64,000 bases of DNA from Desulfuromusa kysingii (GCF_900107645.1 NZ_FNQN01000003.1:62001-126000), one strand, 5' to 3'; positions 44,980 to 55,400 are shown, counted from the stretch's first letter. Notes: generated from the letters alone by a model not told the origin. Numbers and translations are program-made.

Positions 44980-46372
44980 AAATCTGACCGCTTTTCTGCT
45001 GCTAACCGTAATGGCCGGATGCTCGATGGTTCCTGTTTATCAACAGCCAACTCCTCCGGTTGCTGCAACCTGGCCGGAGCAGGCAGATGATGCAGATATC
45101 TCGACTGACGTTGCTGCTGAGATATCCTGGGAAAATTATATCCAATCAAAGACTCTTCACAATTTGATCGAGCGGGTATTGGTGAATAACCGCGATCTGC
45201 GCATCGCGGCTCTGAATATAGAGCAGGCTCAAGCCGCCTATCGCATTCAACGTACAGCGCTGATACCGACGATTGCAGCCAATGGAACTGCCAGCCGGAC
45301 CGGAGTTCCAGAAGATACCAGTACGACCGGTAGCAGCTATACCGCGACTAGTTTGAATGCCAATGTTGCTCTAGTTTCTTATGAACTTGATTTTTTCGGT
45401 CGTGTCAGAAGTCTCAACCAATCTGCTTTAGAAACTTATTTAGCGACTGAAGAGGCATTGCTCAGTGCGCGCATTTCATTGATTGCCGAGACAGCAAATG
45501 CTTACTTAAGTCTTTTGGCAGATCAGAAGCTGTTGCGACTGGCGCAGGATAATCATGCTGCCCAGGAAGAAACTTACCGGCTTGTCAAGCGTCAGTTTGA
45601 GGTGGGCGCGATCACTCGATTAGATGTGGCCCAAGCGGCAACTGCAGTTGAAAACGCACGTGTTGCTATTGCTCAGTATAGCAGGCAGATCGCTCAGGAC
45701 CAGAATGCCCTCGTTTATCTGGCCGGGGGGGACGTGAGTGATCTTCTCAGTCAGGAAGAGACCATCGACACAGTGATGGTGATCGAGAATTTGCCCGCAG
45801 GTCTCCCTTCTGATCTGTTGTTGCAACGACCGGACATTCGTCAGGCAGAGCACGTGCTTAAATCAGCCAACGCCGATATTGGCGCAGCGCGGGCGGCACT
45901 TTACCCGTCGATCAGTTTGACGGGGTCTTTTGGTCTTGCTAGTGATAGTCTTGATGGTCTGCTCCAATCAGGGGCCATGTATGCTTGGAACTTTACCCCT
46001 TCATTGACCATTCCGATCTTCAATCGTGGCAAGTTGAAAGTATCTCTCGCTGTTGCTGAAGTGAATGAAAAAATGGCAGCGACTCAATATGAGCAGGTGA
46101 TTCAGGCTGCCTTCCGCGAAGTTGCTGATCAACTGGCGGCACGCAGAACTTATCAACTTCAGCTTGATGCCCAGAACGCACTTGTCGGCGCTACGAATGA
46201 GGCCTATGAGCTGTCTAAAACACGGTATGATAATGGTCTTGATAATTTTTTGATCGTGCTTGATTCTCAGCGCTCGTTATTTGCTGCGCAACAGGGAGCA
46301 ACCAGCATCAAATATGCCTATCTGTCTAATCTGGTCAATTTGTATAAGGTTTTGGGTGGGAGTCGTCTGTAG
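44969..46372 (+). CDS. RND outer-membrane channel lipoprotein (NodT/OprM family)
   Basis: A 467-aa TolC-like channel. The lipoprotein signal ends in the lipobox VMAGC with Cys18 as acylation site. Two OEP repeats follow; [22 protein letters not shown] (split near 78-99) and the second-repeat [22 protein letters not shown] region are typical of NodT. GTGAGG before ATG 44969 decides the start; GTG 44957 is less likely. The operon tetR-adaptor-permease-channel is thus complete and is closed by the terminator downstream. Confidence 0.95.
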   Translation: MLYKNLTAFLLLTVMAGCSMVPVYQQPTPPVAATWPEQADDADISTDVAAEISWENYIQSKTLHNLIERVLVNNRDLRIAALNIEQAQAAYRIQRTALIPTIAANGTASRTGVPEDTSTTGSSYTATSLNANVALVSYELDFFGRVRSLNQSALETYLATEEALLSARISLIAETANAYLSLLADQKLLRLAQDNHAAQEETYRLVKRQFEVGAITRLDVAQAATAVENARVAIAQYSRQIAQDQNALVYLAGGDVSDLLSQEETIDTVMVIENLPAGLPSDLLLQRPDIRQAEHVLKSANADIGAARAALYPSISLTGSFGLASDSLDGLLQSGAMYAWNFTPSLTIPIFNRGKLKVSLAVAEVNEKMAATQYEQVIQAAFREVADQLAARRTYQLQLDAQNALVGATNEAYELSKTRYDNGLDNFLIVLDSQRSLFAAQQGATSIKYAYLSNLVNLYKVLGGSRL

Positions 46373-46431
46373 CCGTTTATATTCATTTAGAGCTGCTAGA
46401 GCAGAATGATGATGTCAAAATATAGATAGTG

Positions 46432-46476
46432 ACCACAGGCCCCTCAATTTTTGAAGTTGAGGGGTTTGTGGTTTGG
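46432..46476 (+). terminator. Terminator of the RND efflux operon
   Basis: A 16-position stem (46432-46447 with 46457-46472) containing two G-U pairs and CCCCTCAA/TTGAGGGG as the core, with a TTTTTGAAG-type loop. The downstream T-run is short. It ends the four-gene efflux operon. Confidence 0.8.
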
Positions 46477-46643
46477 AACTAAAGCTATAAATTGCAGGTA
46501 ACAAAAAAATCGAAAGAAATGAAATATCTGCATGGAAGAACAAAATAAATGAATTGAGAAAGTTTTAAAAATAGGAATTTGCCGCCTCAATCCCTATTTT
46601 GGCAGGTTGTCGATACAACTCTTGTTTTGCCAAGATAGCGAAA

Positions 46644-47363
46644 TTAATCCCCCCGCTCGTCTTTGTGAGATTGGCGATTTTTTCGAGTCGATGAAAAGTG
46701 GGACGTTGTAATTTGATCACAATAGGTTGCGTATAGCTTCTCAAAACTTGAAAAATGGTAGTGGAGGACCTCTAGCGCTTTTTCAAGCTCACCTTTGGTA
46801 ATGAAATTGTAAAGGATTTGATGTTCTTCAAAGGTCTTGTTGGTGTGGTTTGGTTGGTGTGAGACCCTTGTTCTTAGGGCTGAAGATATTGCAATGATAT
46901 GACTGTACGCATCGCTCAGGTAATGGTTCTCGCAGAGTGTAAAAAAACATTCGTGAAATCTGCTGTCATGCGTTAGATATTCATTAATGTCATTGACTCT
47001 TAATGAATTTTCCATGTTCATGAGATTTTCACTTAATGCTTCCAAGAGTTTTTCTCTGTTGTTGGAGAAGGCTAACTTGATTGCTGCGGATTCCAAAATA
47101 AACCTGATTTCAATTAATTGTTTAACTTCCAGAAGACTTAACGTAAAAACAAATGTCCCTTTTTGTGGAAAAATATTCACTAACCCTTCTATTTTAAGAA
47201 GAGCGAGAGCCTCTCGTATGGGGGTTTTGCTGGTTCCCATAGAGTTCGCGAGTAAACTCTCAGAAAGTGGCTCACCCAGCTTATATTCATTATCAATGAT
47301 CGCCTTTCTTATTCTGTTCGCGGCTAATTCCGTTAATGTTCTCGACCTTTTAAGTTGGTTCAT
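46644..47363 (-). CDS. GntR-family regulator with FCD domain
   Basis: A 239-aa FadR-type regulator. The winged helix covers residues 8-75 (LGEPLSESLLANSMGTSKTPIREALALLKIEGLV, in parts), and the FCD ligand domain follows with the metal-binding histidines in HDSRFHECFF (near 131) and other conserved His residues around 180 and 203. Such regulators respond to organic acids, for example glycolate, lactate or sugar acids, with a bound metal. It is divergent from the TRAP transporter and so likely controls the 47.9-57.2 kb genes. The start ATG 47363 has GGAG 11 nt upstream. Confidence 0.92.
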   Translation of the reverse strand: MNQLKRSRTLTELAANRIRKAIIDNEYKLGEPLSESLLANSMGTSKTPIREALALLKIEGLVNIFPQKGTFVFTLSLLEVKQLIEIRFILESAAIKLAFSNNREKLLEALSENLMNMENSLRVNDINEYLTHDSRFHECFFTLCENHYLSDAYSHIIAISSALRTRVSHQPNHTNKTFEEHQILYNFITKGELEKALEVLHYHFSSFEKLYATYCDQITTSHFSSTRKNRQSHKDERGD

Positions 47364-47455
47364 AGCTGAATGTCTCCATCTTTAATCAAATTCGAATTTC
47401 GTTTCTCGGTCTTGTAAGGCGAAAGACAGCAAAAAGTCCGAGTCATTAATCCTCT

Positions 47456-47467
47456 GTTGCAAGCAAC
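47456..47467. promoter_or_regulatory. Candidate GntR operator, site 1 (GTTGC-AA-GCAAC)
   Basis: A perfect 5-2-5 palindrome lies 93 bp upstream of the GntR/FCD start. The same core, GTTGC-TA-GCAAC, occurs before the FAD/Fe-S dehydrogenase gene at 52396-52407. The shared motif within one catabolic region is the reason to call it; binding by this regulator is inferred. Confidence 0.55.
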
Positions 47468-47783
47468 GGGGTGCTTTGTTCTGTATCCGATTATTTAAAT
47501 CTTCAGGAAAGGCAGTGATCAATTAAGTCGTTATTGTCTCACACTGCCTTAGTCGAAAAAGTTTTCCCTCACGAGTAATATAACAGCAAATTGAGTGGAT
47601 TTGCAATTTGAATATCTAACATATCAGTAAAAAGGGTAAAAGGAGAACTGCGTTGTATTTAATGGATGAATTCCCCACAAATATTTACGTTATAAGTCTA
47701 CAACCATTTGAAAAACAACGATATAAGCGTTTGCATATGATTTTTTAATTTAAGTATTATATGATATTTATAACAGAATTGTA

Positions 47784-47812
47784 TTGACGTTAAAAAAACT
47801 AATATGTTACAT
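47784..47812 (+). promoter_or_regulatory. Probable promoter of the TRAP transporter operon
   Basis: TTGACG (47784-47789) is followed after 17 nt by TTACAT (47807-47812), a weak -10 box, as expected for a regulated promoter. ATGTTACAT, a short perfect palindrome with the GT-N-AC core common in GntR operators, overlaps the -10 box. Confidence 0.45.
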
Positions 47813-47891
47813 GTCAGTCACTTTTGATTTCATTTTCCATTAGCTTTTAGGTGAGTAATGGGTCTCACCTCACTTCCATAAGGAGAAAAAT

Positions 47892-48896
47892 ATGAATGTT
47901 GTTCGCTGTGCATTGGTCACGATGGTTGTCGGGTTTGCTTTCATGTTGACGGTTGGTCAAGCATTTGCTTCTGGAGTGACACTGCATGTCGGAGGGACTG
48001 TTTCACCTGAACACTCTTGGTATAAAGGAGCCGAGGCGTTTAAGGAGCAAGTAGAGCGGGAGACAGAAGGGCAGGTTAAGGTCCAAATTGAAATGGGGGG
48101 TGTTCACGGCGGTGAACGCAAGATGGTTTCCGAGGTTATGCGTGGAATGCTGGATATGGTGTGGACGTCAGATATTGGTCTTGCTGCGGTCTTTCCATCG
48201 CTAGGGTTTGTGAATCTTCCATATCTTCTAGACGGTTATGAGGATGTTGACAAACGTTATCTCGAGGGTTGGATGGGGAAAGTTCTTGAGAAGGAAACCG
48301 TAAAGAAGGGGATTGTTATTTTAAGTCATGGGGAGAATGATTTTCGGGGTCTCACCAACTCCAAACGACCTCTGAATTCAGGAGCAGATTTCCAAGGCTT
48401 AAAATTACGAGTACCTGAAGTTCCGATTTATATCGCTTTCTATCGCAATCTTGGTGCTCTTCCTACCCCTATGGCAATTACCGAAGTTCCTACCGCTCTA
48501 CAGCAGAGGACCGTTGATGGTCAGGATAATGGTGCCATCATTACATACGATTTCGGTCTGCACCAATTTCAAAAGTATATGACCAAAGCCAATCAAATTT
48601 ATAGCGGCTCACAACTATTGATCAATCAGAAAAAATATAAGCGTCTTACCGCTGAGCAGCAGCAGATCGTGGCGAATGCAGCCAAGCAAGCAGCAAAGCT
48701 TCAGGTTGAATTGAATCGCGCAATCGTCAATGAGTATTACCAAAAAATCGGCGAATCAGGAGTTATTGTTGCTGAAGCCACCCCGCAATTGGTTGCTGAT
48801 ATGAAAGTTGCTGCCAAAAAAGTGTGGACGAATCCAGAAACAGTTAAAGCATTTGGAAAAGATATTATTGATCGCATTGTTAGAGAAGCAGAATAA
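47892..48896 (+). CDS. dctP: TRAP transporter solute-binding protein DctP
   Basis: A 334-aa exported binding protein. The signal peptide ends near AFA-SG (residue 27). The DctP fold follows with TVSPEHSWYKGAEAFKEQVE near 36-55 and the ligand arginine, Arg173, in LKLRVPEVPIY, which clamps a carboxylate in almost all family members; the substrate is therefore probably an organic acid. AAGGAGAA precedes ATG 47892. It leads the operon dctP-dctQ-dctM and probably the enzyme genes after it. Confidence 0.95.
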   Translation: MNVVRCALVTMVVGFAFMLTVGQAFASGVTLHVGGTVSPEHSWYKGAEAFKEQVERETEGQVKVQIEMGGVHGGERKMVSEVMRGMLDMVWTSDIGLAAVFPSLGFVNLPYLLDGYEDVDKRYLEGWMGKVLEKETVKKGIVILSHGENDFRGLTNSKRPLNSGADFQGLKLRVPEVPIYIAFYRNLGALPTPMAITEVPTALQQRTVDGQDNGAIITYDFGLHQFQKYMTKANQIYSGSQLLINQKKYKRLTAEQQQIVANAAKQAAKLQVELNRAIVNEYYQKIGESGVIVAEATPQLVADMKVAAKKVWTNPETVKAFGKDIIDRIVREAE

Positions 48897-48922
48897 ACAA
48901 AACTAAATTGGAGTATTGATCT

Positions 48923-49447
48923 GTGAGAATAATACTTAAAATAGATGCTCTAGCTGTAAAAGTTCAAAATCTTTTATTGACTAAACTATTTATTCTTATG
49001 ATTTTGGTTATGCTTACACAGGTATTTTGTAGATACTTTTTGGAAATGCCACTTGCATGGTCTGAAGAAGTTTCTAGGTATATGTTTATTGTTGTTAGCT
49101 ATCTAGGGGCAACAATAGCTTTAGCAGAGAGTTCACATATTGAAATAAACGTGACACATGTAATTTTTGAAAAATATATTAAATCAAAAGATAAAATTAT
49201 AAAGGTTGAGTTAATTCTAGATACTATTAAATGTTTCATTACTTTAATGATTACAATGTTAATAACTTACTATTGTTCAATTTATGCATTTGAAGATTAT
49301 AAATTTGAGCAGGTATCAACTGCTCTTGGTTTTCCTTTGTATTTTATCTCCGGTTTTATTTTTATCAGTATGGTTTTGATGTCTTTTCACTCGTTGGTCC
49401 AGTTCATTGGGAATATTAATGAAATGAAGGCCCCAAAATCAGCATAG
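48923..49447 (+). CDS. dctQ: TRAP transporter small permease DctQ
   Basis: A 174-aa protein with four membrane helices. The motif QVFCRYFLEMPLAWSEEVSRYMF near residue 33 is the DctQ signature. It pairs with DctM in Na+-driven uptake. GTG 48923 has TTGGAG 9 nt upstream. The gene is unusually AT-rich: the 360 nt from 48961 to 49320 have 95 G or C, 26%, against about half in dctM. A recent replacement of this one gene is possible, although its position and frame fit the operon. Confidence 0.94.
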   Translation: MRIILKIDALAVKVQNLLLTKLFILMILVMLTQVFCRYFLEMPLAWSEEVSRYMFIVVSYLGATIALAESSHIEINVTHVIFEKYIKSKDKIIKVELILDTIKCFITLMITMLITYYCSIYAFEDYKFEQVSTALGFPLYFISGFIFISMVLMSFHSLVQFIGNINEMKAPKSA

Positions 49448-49473
49448 ATTGGGCCGGCAAAGAGGGTATTTAA

Positions 49474-50775
49474 ATGCAGATTGTATTAATTTTTCTGGCT
49501 GTTTTTATGGGATTGGCCATTATTCGGGTCCCAATCCCCTTTTCAGCGGCAGCGGCGGGGATCGTTGGCATGCTGTGGGGAGGAGTCCCGTTAGGGATTA
49601 TTCCGAGTGCTATTTACAATAGTCTTGATTCTTTTGCTTTTTTAGCTATTCCAGCATTTATCTGTGCTGGAGACATTATGAGTATCGGAGGAATCACCAC
49701 CGCCTTAGTCTCCTTTGTGCGCTCCATTTTCGGGCCTATCAAAGGCAGTGTCGGGGCGACGACCATTATCGCCTCCATGTTGTTTGGTACGATTTCTGGC
49801 TCGTCCATTGCGACTGTCAGTGGCATTGGTGGGATGATGATTCCTGAAATGTGTCGTGCTGGATATAAAAAAGAATATGCGGTTAGTTTGGTTGCCGCAT
49901 CAGGTTTCTTGGGGATACTCATTCCTCCAAGTATTCCCGGTCTGGTCTATGCGTTGTCATCGGGGCTTTCGGTTGCTGATGTGTGGATTGCTACAGCGGT
50001 TCCGGGACTGCTTCTCACTCTCGCTTTTGTCCTTTATAACCGCATATTTTTTGCTAAATATGAAATCTCAGATGTGCAAGAGGGAGAGACCTCCGACTAT
50101 TGGGGAAAAATTATTTCTCGTGTTCCCCGTGGGATGGTTTCCCTGTTGATGCCGATTATCATTTTTGGCGGTGTTTATGGTGGGGTGTTGACTCCTACAG
50201 AAGCAGGTGCTGTTGCTGTTGGATATGGTCTTATTGCCGGCTGGTTGATTTTCCCAATTCTTTTCAAAGAGAAACCGACTGGAGCACTGGTCTCAGTTTT
50301 TAGAAAGTCTGGGGTCACCAGCTCAACGATCTGTCTGTTGATCGCATTTGCAGCCATTCCAAGTGCAATGTTTATTTATAGCAACACTGTTGCTCAGGTG
50401 ACAGATTTTCTCCTTGGCTTGACCGATTCACCGGTCGTGTTCCTGATTATTGCAAATATCATTATGCTGCTTGTTGGCATGTTTATGGAGACGAACACCA
50501 GTATCTTGCTGTTAGCCCCAATTTTGGTTCCAGCGGCCAAGGCCTATGGTGTTGATCCCATTCACTTTGGGGCGATTATGCTGCTGAACTTAGAAATAGG
50601 CATGATAACCCCACCGTTTTCCGCCAATGTTTTTGTCTCCTGTCGGATCGGAGATATGACCCTTGACAAGGTCCTCAAGCACGTTTTCGGGTTTATTCTG
50701 ATTTGTCTCCCGGTGCTTTTGCTGACTACCTATTTCCCCGCGATTTCACTGACTGTTGTTGAGATGTTCAAGTGA
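49474..50775 (+). CDS. dctM: TRAP transporter large permease DctM
   Basis: A 433-aa membrane protein of the DctM/IT superfamily with about eleven to twelve helices, the transport channel of the TRAP system. Helix repeats PIPFSAAAAGIVGML, then SSIATVSGIGGMMIPEM (near 110) and GILIPPSIPGLVYAL (near 148) are family hallmarks; the second half has the similar GMITPPFSANVFV near 371. The stop codon overlaps the possible GTG start of the next frame and lies 20 nt before that gene's likely ATG. Confidence 0.96.
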   Translation: MQIVLIFLAVFMGLAIIRVPIPFSAAAAGIVGMLWGGVPLGIIPSAIYNSLDSFAFLAIPAFICAGDIMSIGGITTALVSFVRSIFGPIKGSVGATTIIASMLFGTISGSSIATVSGIGGMMIPEMCRAGYKKEYAVSLVAASGFLGILIPPSIPGLVYALSSGLSVADVWIATAVPGLLLTLAFVLYNRIFFAKYEISDVQEGETSDYWGKIISRVPRGMVSLLMPIIIFGGVYGGVLTPTEAGAVAVGYGLIAGWLIFPILFKEKPTGALVSVFRKSGVTSSTICLLIAFAAIPSAMFIYSNTVAQVTDFLLGLTDSPVVFLIIANIIMLLVGMFMETNTSILLLAPILVPAAKAYGVDPIHFGAIMLLNLEIGMITPPFSANVFVSCRIGDMTLDKVLKHVFGFILICLPVLLLTTYFPAISLTVVEMFK

Positions 50776-50795
50776 TATGCGGAATGAGGTCTGAG

Positions 50796-51101
50796 ATGTT
50801 TCATATTATGGTTTTACTGAAAGTTAAAAACCCTCGAGATATTGATACTGTCGCCACTCTTTTAGCACAAGTTTCCGCCGTCACTTTAGAGGAAGAATCT
50901 TGCTGTAAGAAGCTCGATGTTTATCACTCGCAGGTCGATCCCAACCTGTTTGTCCTCGTTGAGCAGTGGGACAAAAAAGAGGATTGGGAGGCCCATCGTA
51001 ATGAGCGGGCATTTAAGGAAATCTATCAGCCGCAAGTATTGCCGCTCGTAGAACGTGAGCCACATATCTCTGAGCTAATAAGCACACCTAGAAGTCTTTA
51101 A
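50796..51101 (+). CDS. ABM-domain protein (putative quinol monooxygenase type)
   Basis: A 101-aa protein with the antibiotic-biosynthesis-monooxygenase fold: MFHIMVLLKVKNPRDIDTVATLLAQ, then LDVYHSQVDPNLFVLVEQWDKKEDWEAH and a C-terminal LVEREPHI. Relatives such as YgiN or LsrG act on quinones or modify a signal molecule; many have no known role. ATG 50796 is preferred since GAGG is 6 nt upstream; GTG 50772 and ATG 50784 are alternatives. Its place between a transporter and two dehydrogenases suggests a step in the same catabolism. Confidence 0.8.
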   Translation: MFHIMVLLKVKNPRDIDTVATLLAQVSAVTLEEESCCKKLDVYHSQVDPNLFVLVEQWDKKEDWEAHRNERAFKEIYQPQVLPLVEREPHISELISTPRSL

Positions 51102-51117
51102 TTACCAGGAGTTACAC

Positions 51118-52272
51118 GTGAAGAAATTTAAGTTTACGACTGTGTCTACAATTATAAACGAACCCGGTGGAGTCTCCAATATCGGGGAAATTATCTCCCC
51201 TTTAGGTTACAAAAACGTGTTAGTGATCGCCGATAAGGGGATCGTCAACGCGGGTCTTTTTGATAAATTGATCAAGGGACTCAATGATTCTAACATTGTC
51301 AATGTGGCTTTTACCGATATCGGACCAGATCCAAAAGAGGAGATGGTCAGCGCTTCTGTCTCTGTTGCGAAGGAAAATAACGTTGACTGCATTATTGGCA
51401 TAGGTGGTGGTAGCGTCATGGATGTTGCAAAGGTGACCGCTGTTATTGCCAAAAATGGTTGTACTTTAGCTGATATCTATGGCATCGAACAGGTGCGTGG
51501 TGGAAGGCTCCCATTGTTGCTCATCCCGACAACAGCTGGAACGGGGTCAGAGGTGACAAGTTCCTCAGTTATCTCCCATGCAAGTGGAAAAAAGAACGTG
51601 GTGATTGACCCAACACTGTTACCCGATATTGCTTTATTGGATGTTGAAATGCTGTCTTCGATGCCCAAGCAGATTGTTTCAACCACGGGCGTTGATGCGA
51701 TTGTTCATGCCATAGAGGCTTATACCAGTTCGACTAAAAAGAATCCTATATCAGACATGCTGGCTTGTGAGGCCTTAAGATACCTGCTCGGGAATATAGA
51801 GGCTTCTTTTCAGGTATCTGCTGCGGAAGAAAGTCGTTCCAAAATGTTGCTAGGTTCGACATTAGCTGGCCAAGCCTTTGCTAATTCTTCGGTCGCTGCC
51901 GTTCATGCTTTTGCTTATGCCTTGGCCGAGACGTTCCATTTGCCCCACGGTTTGAGCAATTCTCTGGTTTTGATCCACATTCTAAGATTCAACATAGGCA
52001 AAGAGGTCACATTGTATAGTGATTTGTCGAGAAATCTGTTTCCTGAAGTCATTGGCAAATCGGACCGTGAAGCTGCCGAATATTTGATTTCCCGCCTTGA
52101 GAACATCATCGAGTCAATAGAGTTGAATAAGGGGTTGCGTGAATTTGATATCCGCGCAGAAGATTTGGAAAAGCTGGCTGAATTGACCTTAAAGCAAGAG
52201 CGATTGCTGAATAACAATCCGTGTAAAATCGAGTATAGAGATGCTCTGCAGATATTCAAAAATGCCTTCTAG
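51118..52272 (+). CDS. Iron-containing alcohol dehydrogenase
   Basis: A 384-aa group III alcohol dehydrogenase. The NAD-binding GIGGGSVMDVAK lies near 94-105, and all four metal ligands are present: Asp193 and His197 (GVDAIVHAIE), His263 (AVHAF) and His277 (LPHGLSN). Members oxidise short alcohols or hydroxy acids; one branch (ADHFE1-type) is hydroxyacid-oxoacid transhydrogenase, turning 4-hydroxybutyrate plus 2-oxoglutarate into succinic semialdehyde and D-2-hydroxyglutarate. Substrate cannot be decided from motifs. GTG 51118 follows CAGGAG. It is the last gene of the dctP-led unit. Confidence 0.93.
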   Translation: MKKFKFTTVSTIINEPGGVSNIGEIISPLGYKNVLVIADKGIVNAGLFDKLIKGLNDSNIVNVAFTDIGPDPKEEMVSASVSVAKENNVDCIIGIGGGSVMDVAKVTAVIAKNGCTLADIYGIEQVRGGRLPLLLIPTTAGTGSEVTSSSVISHASGKKNVVIDPTLLPDIALLDVEMLSSMPKQIVSTTGVDAIVHAIEAYTSSTKKNPISDMLACEALRYLLGNIEASFQVSAAEESRSKMLLGSTLAGQAFANSSVAAVHAFAYALAETFHLPHGLSNSLVLIHILRFNIGKEVTLYSDLSRNLFPEVIGKSDREAAEYLISRLENIIESIELNKGLREFDIRAEDLEKLAELTLKQERLLNNNPCKIEYRDALQIFKNAF

Positions 52273-52334
52273 TGACGAGCATCACTAGAAATAAGATGGG
52301 TCAAGGGTGATAGCAGCGATATGTTGCTATCACC
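52269..52334 (+). terminator. Hairpins after the iron-ADH gene
   Basis: CTAGTGA (52269-52275) pairs with TCACTAG (52282-52288), overlapping the stop codon. GGTGATAGCA (52306-52315) then pairs perfectly with TGCTATCACC (52325-52334). No T-run follows the second stem, so termination is not certain; the structures mark a boundary between the TRAP-ADH unit and the FAD/Fe-S gene. Confidence 0.5.
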
Positions 52335-52394
52335 GTGCTCTGTCGTACTCCCACTTGTGCAATGTTGAAATCAATAAAGTAAAAATATCACGCT

Positions 52395-52408
52395 GGTTGC
52401 TAGCAACC
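52395..52408. promoter_or_regulatory. Candidate GntR operator, site 2 (GGTTGC-TA-GCAACC)
   Basis: A perfect 6-2-6 palindrome 36 nt before the start of the FAD/Fe-S dehydrogenase gene. Its core repeats site 1 beside the GntR gene. A probable weak promoter (TTGAAA at 52365-52370) lies upstream, so a bound regulator would block transcription. Confidence 0.6.
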
Positions 52409-52443
52409 GCTAACGGACATCCTTTGTCTGGAGCTTTATAGGT

Positions 52444-55400
52444 ATGATCCCAAAACTGACTCAACAGGAAACCATAAAACCTGTCTACCGCTTATTTCTG
52501 AAGGCGTTGGTTCAGGCTGGTTTTGCTGGCGAAATCGAAACCACCTATGCTAGTCGGCTTGCGGTTGCTACTGATAATAGTGTTTACCAATGGCTTCCTC
52601 AGGCTGTAGTTTTTCCCTGCAATACAACAGATGTGGCTCTGCTGATGCGTCTATCTCAAGATCCACAATATTGTTGTGTCAGTTTCTCCGCACGTGGAGG
52701 TGGTACTGGGACCAATGGGCAGTCTCTCAATGACGGCATTATTGTTGACACCTCCAGACACATGACCCGGATTCTAGATCTCAATGTTGAAGAGAGGTGG
52801 GTTCGAGTAGAGGCTGGTCTGGTTAAGGATCAACTGAACGACTTCCTCAGACCTCATGGACTGTTTTTTTCACCAGAGCTTTCTACCAGTAATCGTGCGA
52901 CCATTGGCGGTATGGTGAATACAGACGCCTCTGGCCAAGGCTCTCTGGTCTATGGGAAGACCTCTGATCATGTCCTCGAGATAACAGCCGTTCTCGAAGA
53001 TGGAAGTGTCCTTGACTGCCATGCCGTGTCAGGTGCTGCTCTAAAGGCCAAACGTGACCTGCAGGATCGAGAAGGGGAGATTTATCGCCAAGTCTGGTCT
53101 ACATCCCGTGAGCTGCGCTCCGAAATAGAAGAGACCTTTCCCCAGTTGAACCGTTTTTTGACAGGTTACGATCTTAAGCAGGTTTATGACCCGGAGACAG
53201 AGGGACTTAACCTTGCTCGACTGCTCTGTGGTTCGGAAGGGACGCTTGGGCTTGTTACCGAGATAACGTTGAGTCTGGACCCTATTCCCACTTGTAGAAA
53301 CTTGGTCAACGTTAAATATGACAGTTTTGAAGCTGCTTTGCGGACAGCCCCTTTTATGCTGCAAGCTGAAGCTCTGTCCGTCGAGACCGTCGACTCAAAA
53401 GTGCTAGACCTTGCCCGCCAAGATATCGTTTGGCATTCGGTACGGGATCTTATTACTGATGTCCCTGGTAAAGAAGTTCTCGGACTCAATATTGTCGAGT
53501 TTGCTGGTTGTGATGAAGTTCAAATCCAACACCGGGTCAAGGCTCTTTGCACCCAGTTGGATGATATGATAACGCGGGGTGATCGGGGGGTTGTTGGGTA
53601 TCAGGTCTGCGTGGATTTATCCAGTGTTCAAGCCATCTATGCTATGCGAAAAAAGGCGGTTGGACTTCTTGGTAATACTTCAGGGAAGAGAAAACCTGTC
53701 GCTTTTACCGAAGATACCGCAGTGCCACCGGAACATTTGGCTGACTATATTAACGAATTTCGTGCACTGCTGGATGCCAATAATCTTGCATACGGAATGT
53801 TTGGTCATGTTGATTGTGGTGTTTTGCATGTGCGCCCAGCTCTTGATCTGTGTGACCCCGATGATGAAATCCTACTCCGGAATATTTCTGATCAAGTGGT
53901 CACTCTGACTGCAAAATACGGTGGTCTGATGTGGGGTGAGCATGGCCGGGGATTTCGTTCCGAATATGGTCCTGAGTTTTTTGGTCCGATCCTGTTTGCT
54001 GAATTACGTAAGATTAAGGGGGCTTTTGATCCTCATAACCGCCTTAATCCGGGTAAAATCTGTACCCCGCTGGATTCCAGCTCTTCATTGGTCTCTGTCG
54101 ATGCGGTTAAACGTGGAAGTATAGATCGACAGATTCCCGCAGCAACTCGTGACAGCTTTAATGCTGCACTTGACTGTAATGGTAACGGTCTCTGTTTTAA
54201 CTATGAGACCAGTTCTCCCATGTGCCCCTCATTCAAGCAGACTGGTGACCGTCGACATTCTCCCAAAGGACGAGCTGCTCTGATGCGAGAATGGCTCCGA
54301 CTATTAGAAGTAGCGGGAGTCAAGGTTTTAGCCGAAGAAAAGGCCATTGAACAGGGTGGAATCTCCCTTAAGGAACATATTCACAAGGTCTACAACTCCT
54401 TGCAAAAACACAATGGTCGATACGATTTTTCTCATGAGGTGATGGAGGCGATGCAGGGCTGTTTGGCTTGTAAGGCTTGCTCCAGTCAATGCCCGGTTAA
54501 GGTGGATGTCCCCGATTTTCGTGCACGTTTTATGCAGTTATATTACCAACGTTATTTGCGTCCCGCGCAGGATTATCTGGTCTCCTTGGTGGAGAATTAT
54601 GCACCTCTGATGGCAAAGGCACCGGCTTTATTTAATTTTTTTCTTAAATGCAGATGGATACAAAAAATCACCGAATGGACAGTAGGTATGGTAGATGTTC
54701 CGCTGCTCAGTTACCCGAATCTACAGAAAAAGTTATCCGGGCATGTGGCAACGCGTTTCGAATGGGAAGAACTGGAGCGCCTGTCGCCTGAGGAACGGAA
54801 AAAATATGTGTTTGTGGTCCAAGATCCTTTTACCTCCTATTATGATGCTGAGGTCGTTGCGGATCTGGTCTTGTTGATCGAGAAGTTGGGCTACCATCCG
54901 CGCTTAGTTCCTTTTGTCCCCAATGGCAAACCTAAACACATCAAAGGTTTTCTGCGTAGCTTCAAAAAAACTGCGGTTAAGAGTGCTGACTTTCTCAACC
55001 GGGTGCAAAAACTTGGAATTCCTATGATTGGCCCTGACCCTGCCATGGTGCTTTGTTATCGTGACGAGTATGCTCAGGTTTTAGCCGAGAATCGTACAGA
55101 TTTTAACGTTCTTCTGATTCAAGAATGGCTACTTTCTATTTTGGATCAAGTCCCCTCCCACCCGAGTTCAACGCAAAAGTTCTATTTATTTGGGCATTGC
55201 ACTGAAAAAACAGCGATACCATCAACCCATGATGATTGGAGTCGTATCTTTCACCATTTTGGAGCGAGTCTTGAACCTCTCGCTGTGGGTTGCTGCGGGA
55301 TGGCGGGAACCTATGGTCATGCCGCAAAAAATCTAACTGACTCGCGCGATATCTATGCCATGAGTTGGCAGCCGGCTTTGGCAAACTTACCGGAACAACA

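Larger units (their letters stand above)
47364..47891. other. 528-nt divergent control region, GntR gene and TRAP operon
   Basis: This AT-rich stretch separates two divergent units. It contains the palindrome GTTGC-AA-GCAAC at 47456-47467, a probable TRAP promoter with -35 TTGACG (47784-47789) and -10 near TTACAT (47807-47812), and the palindrome ATGTTACAT (47804-47812) over that -10 box. The length suggests more than one regulator site. No gene is visible. The ribosome-binding site AAGGAGAA lies just before ATG 47892. Confidence 0.6.
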
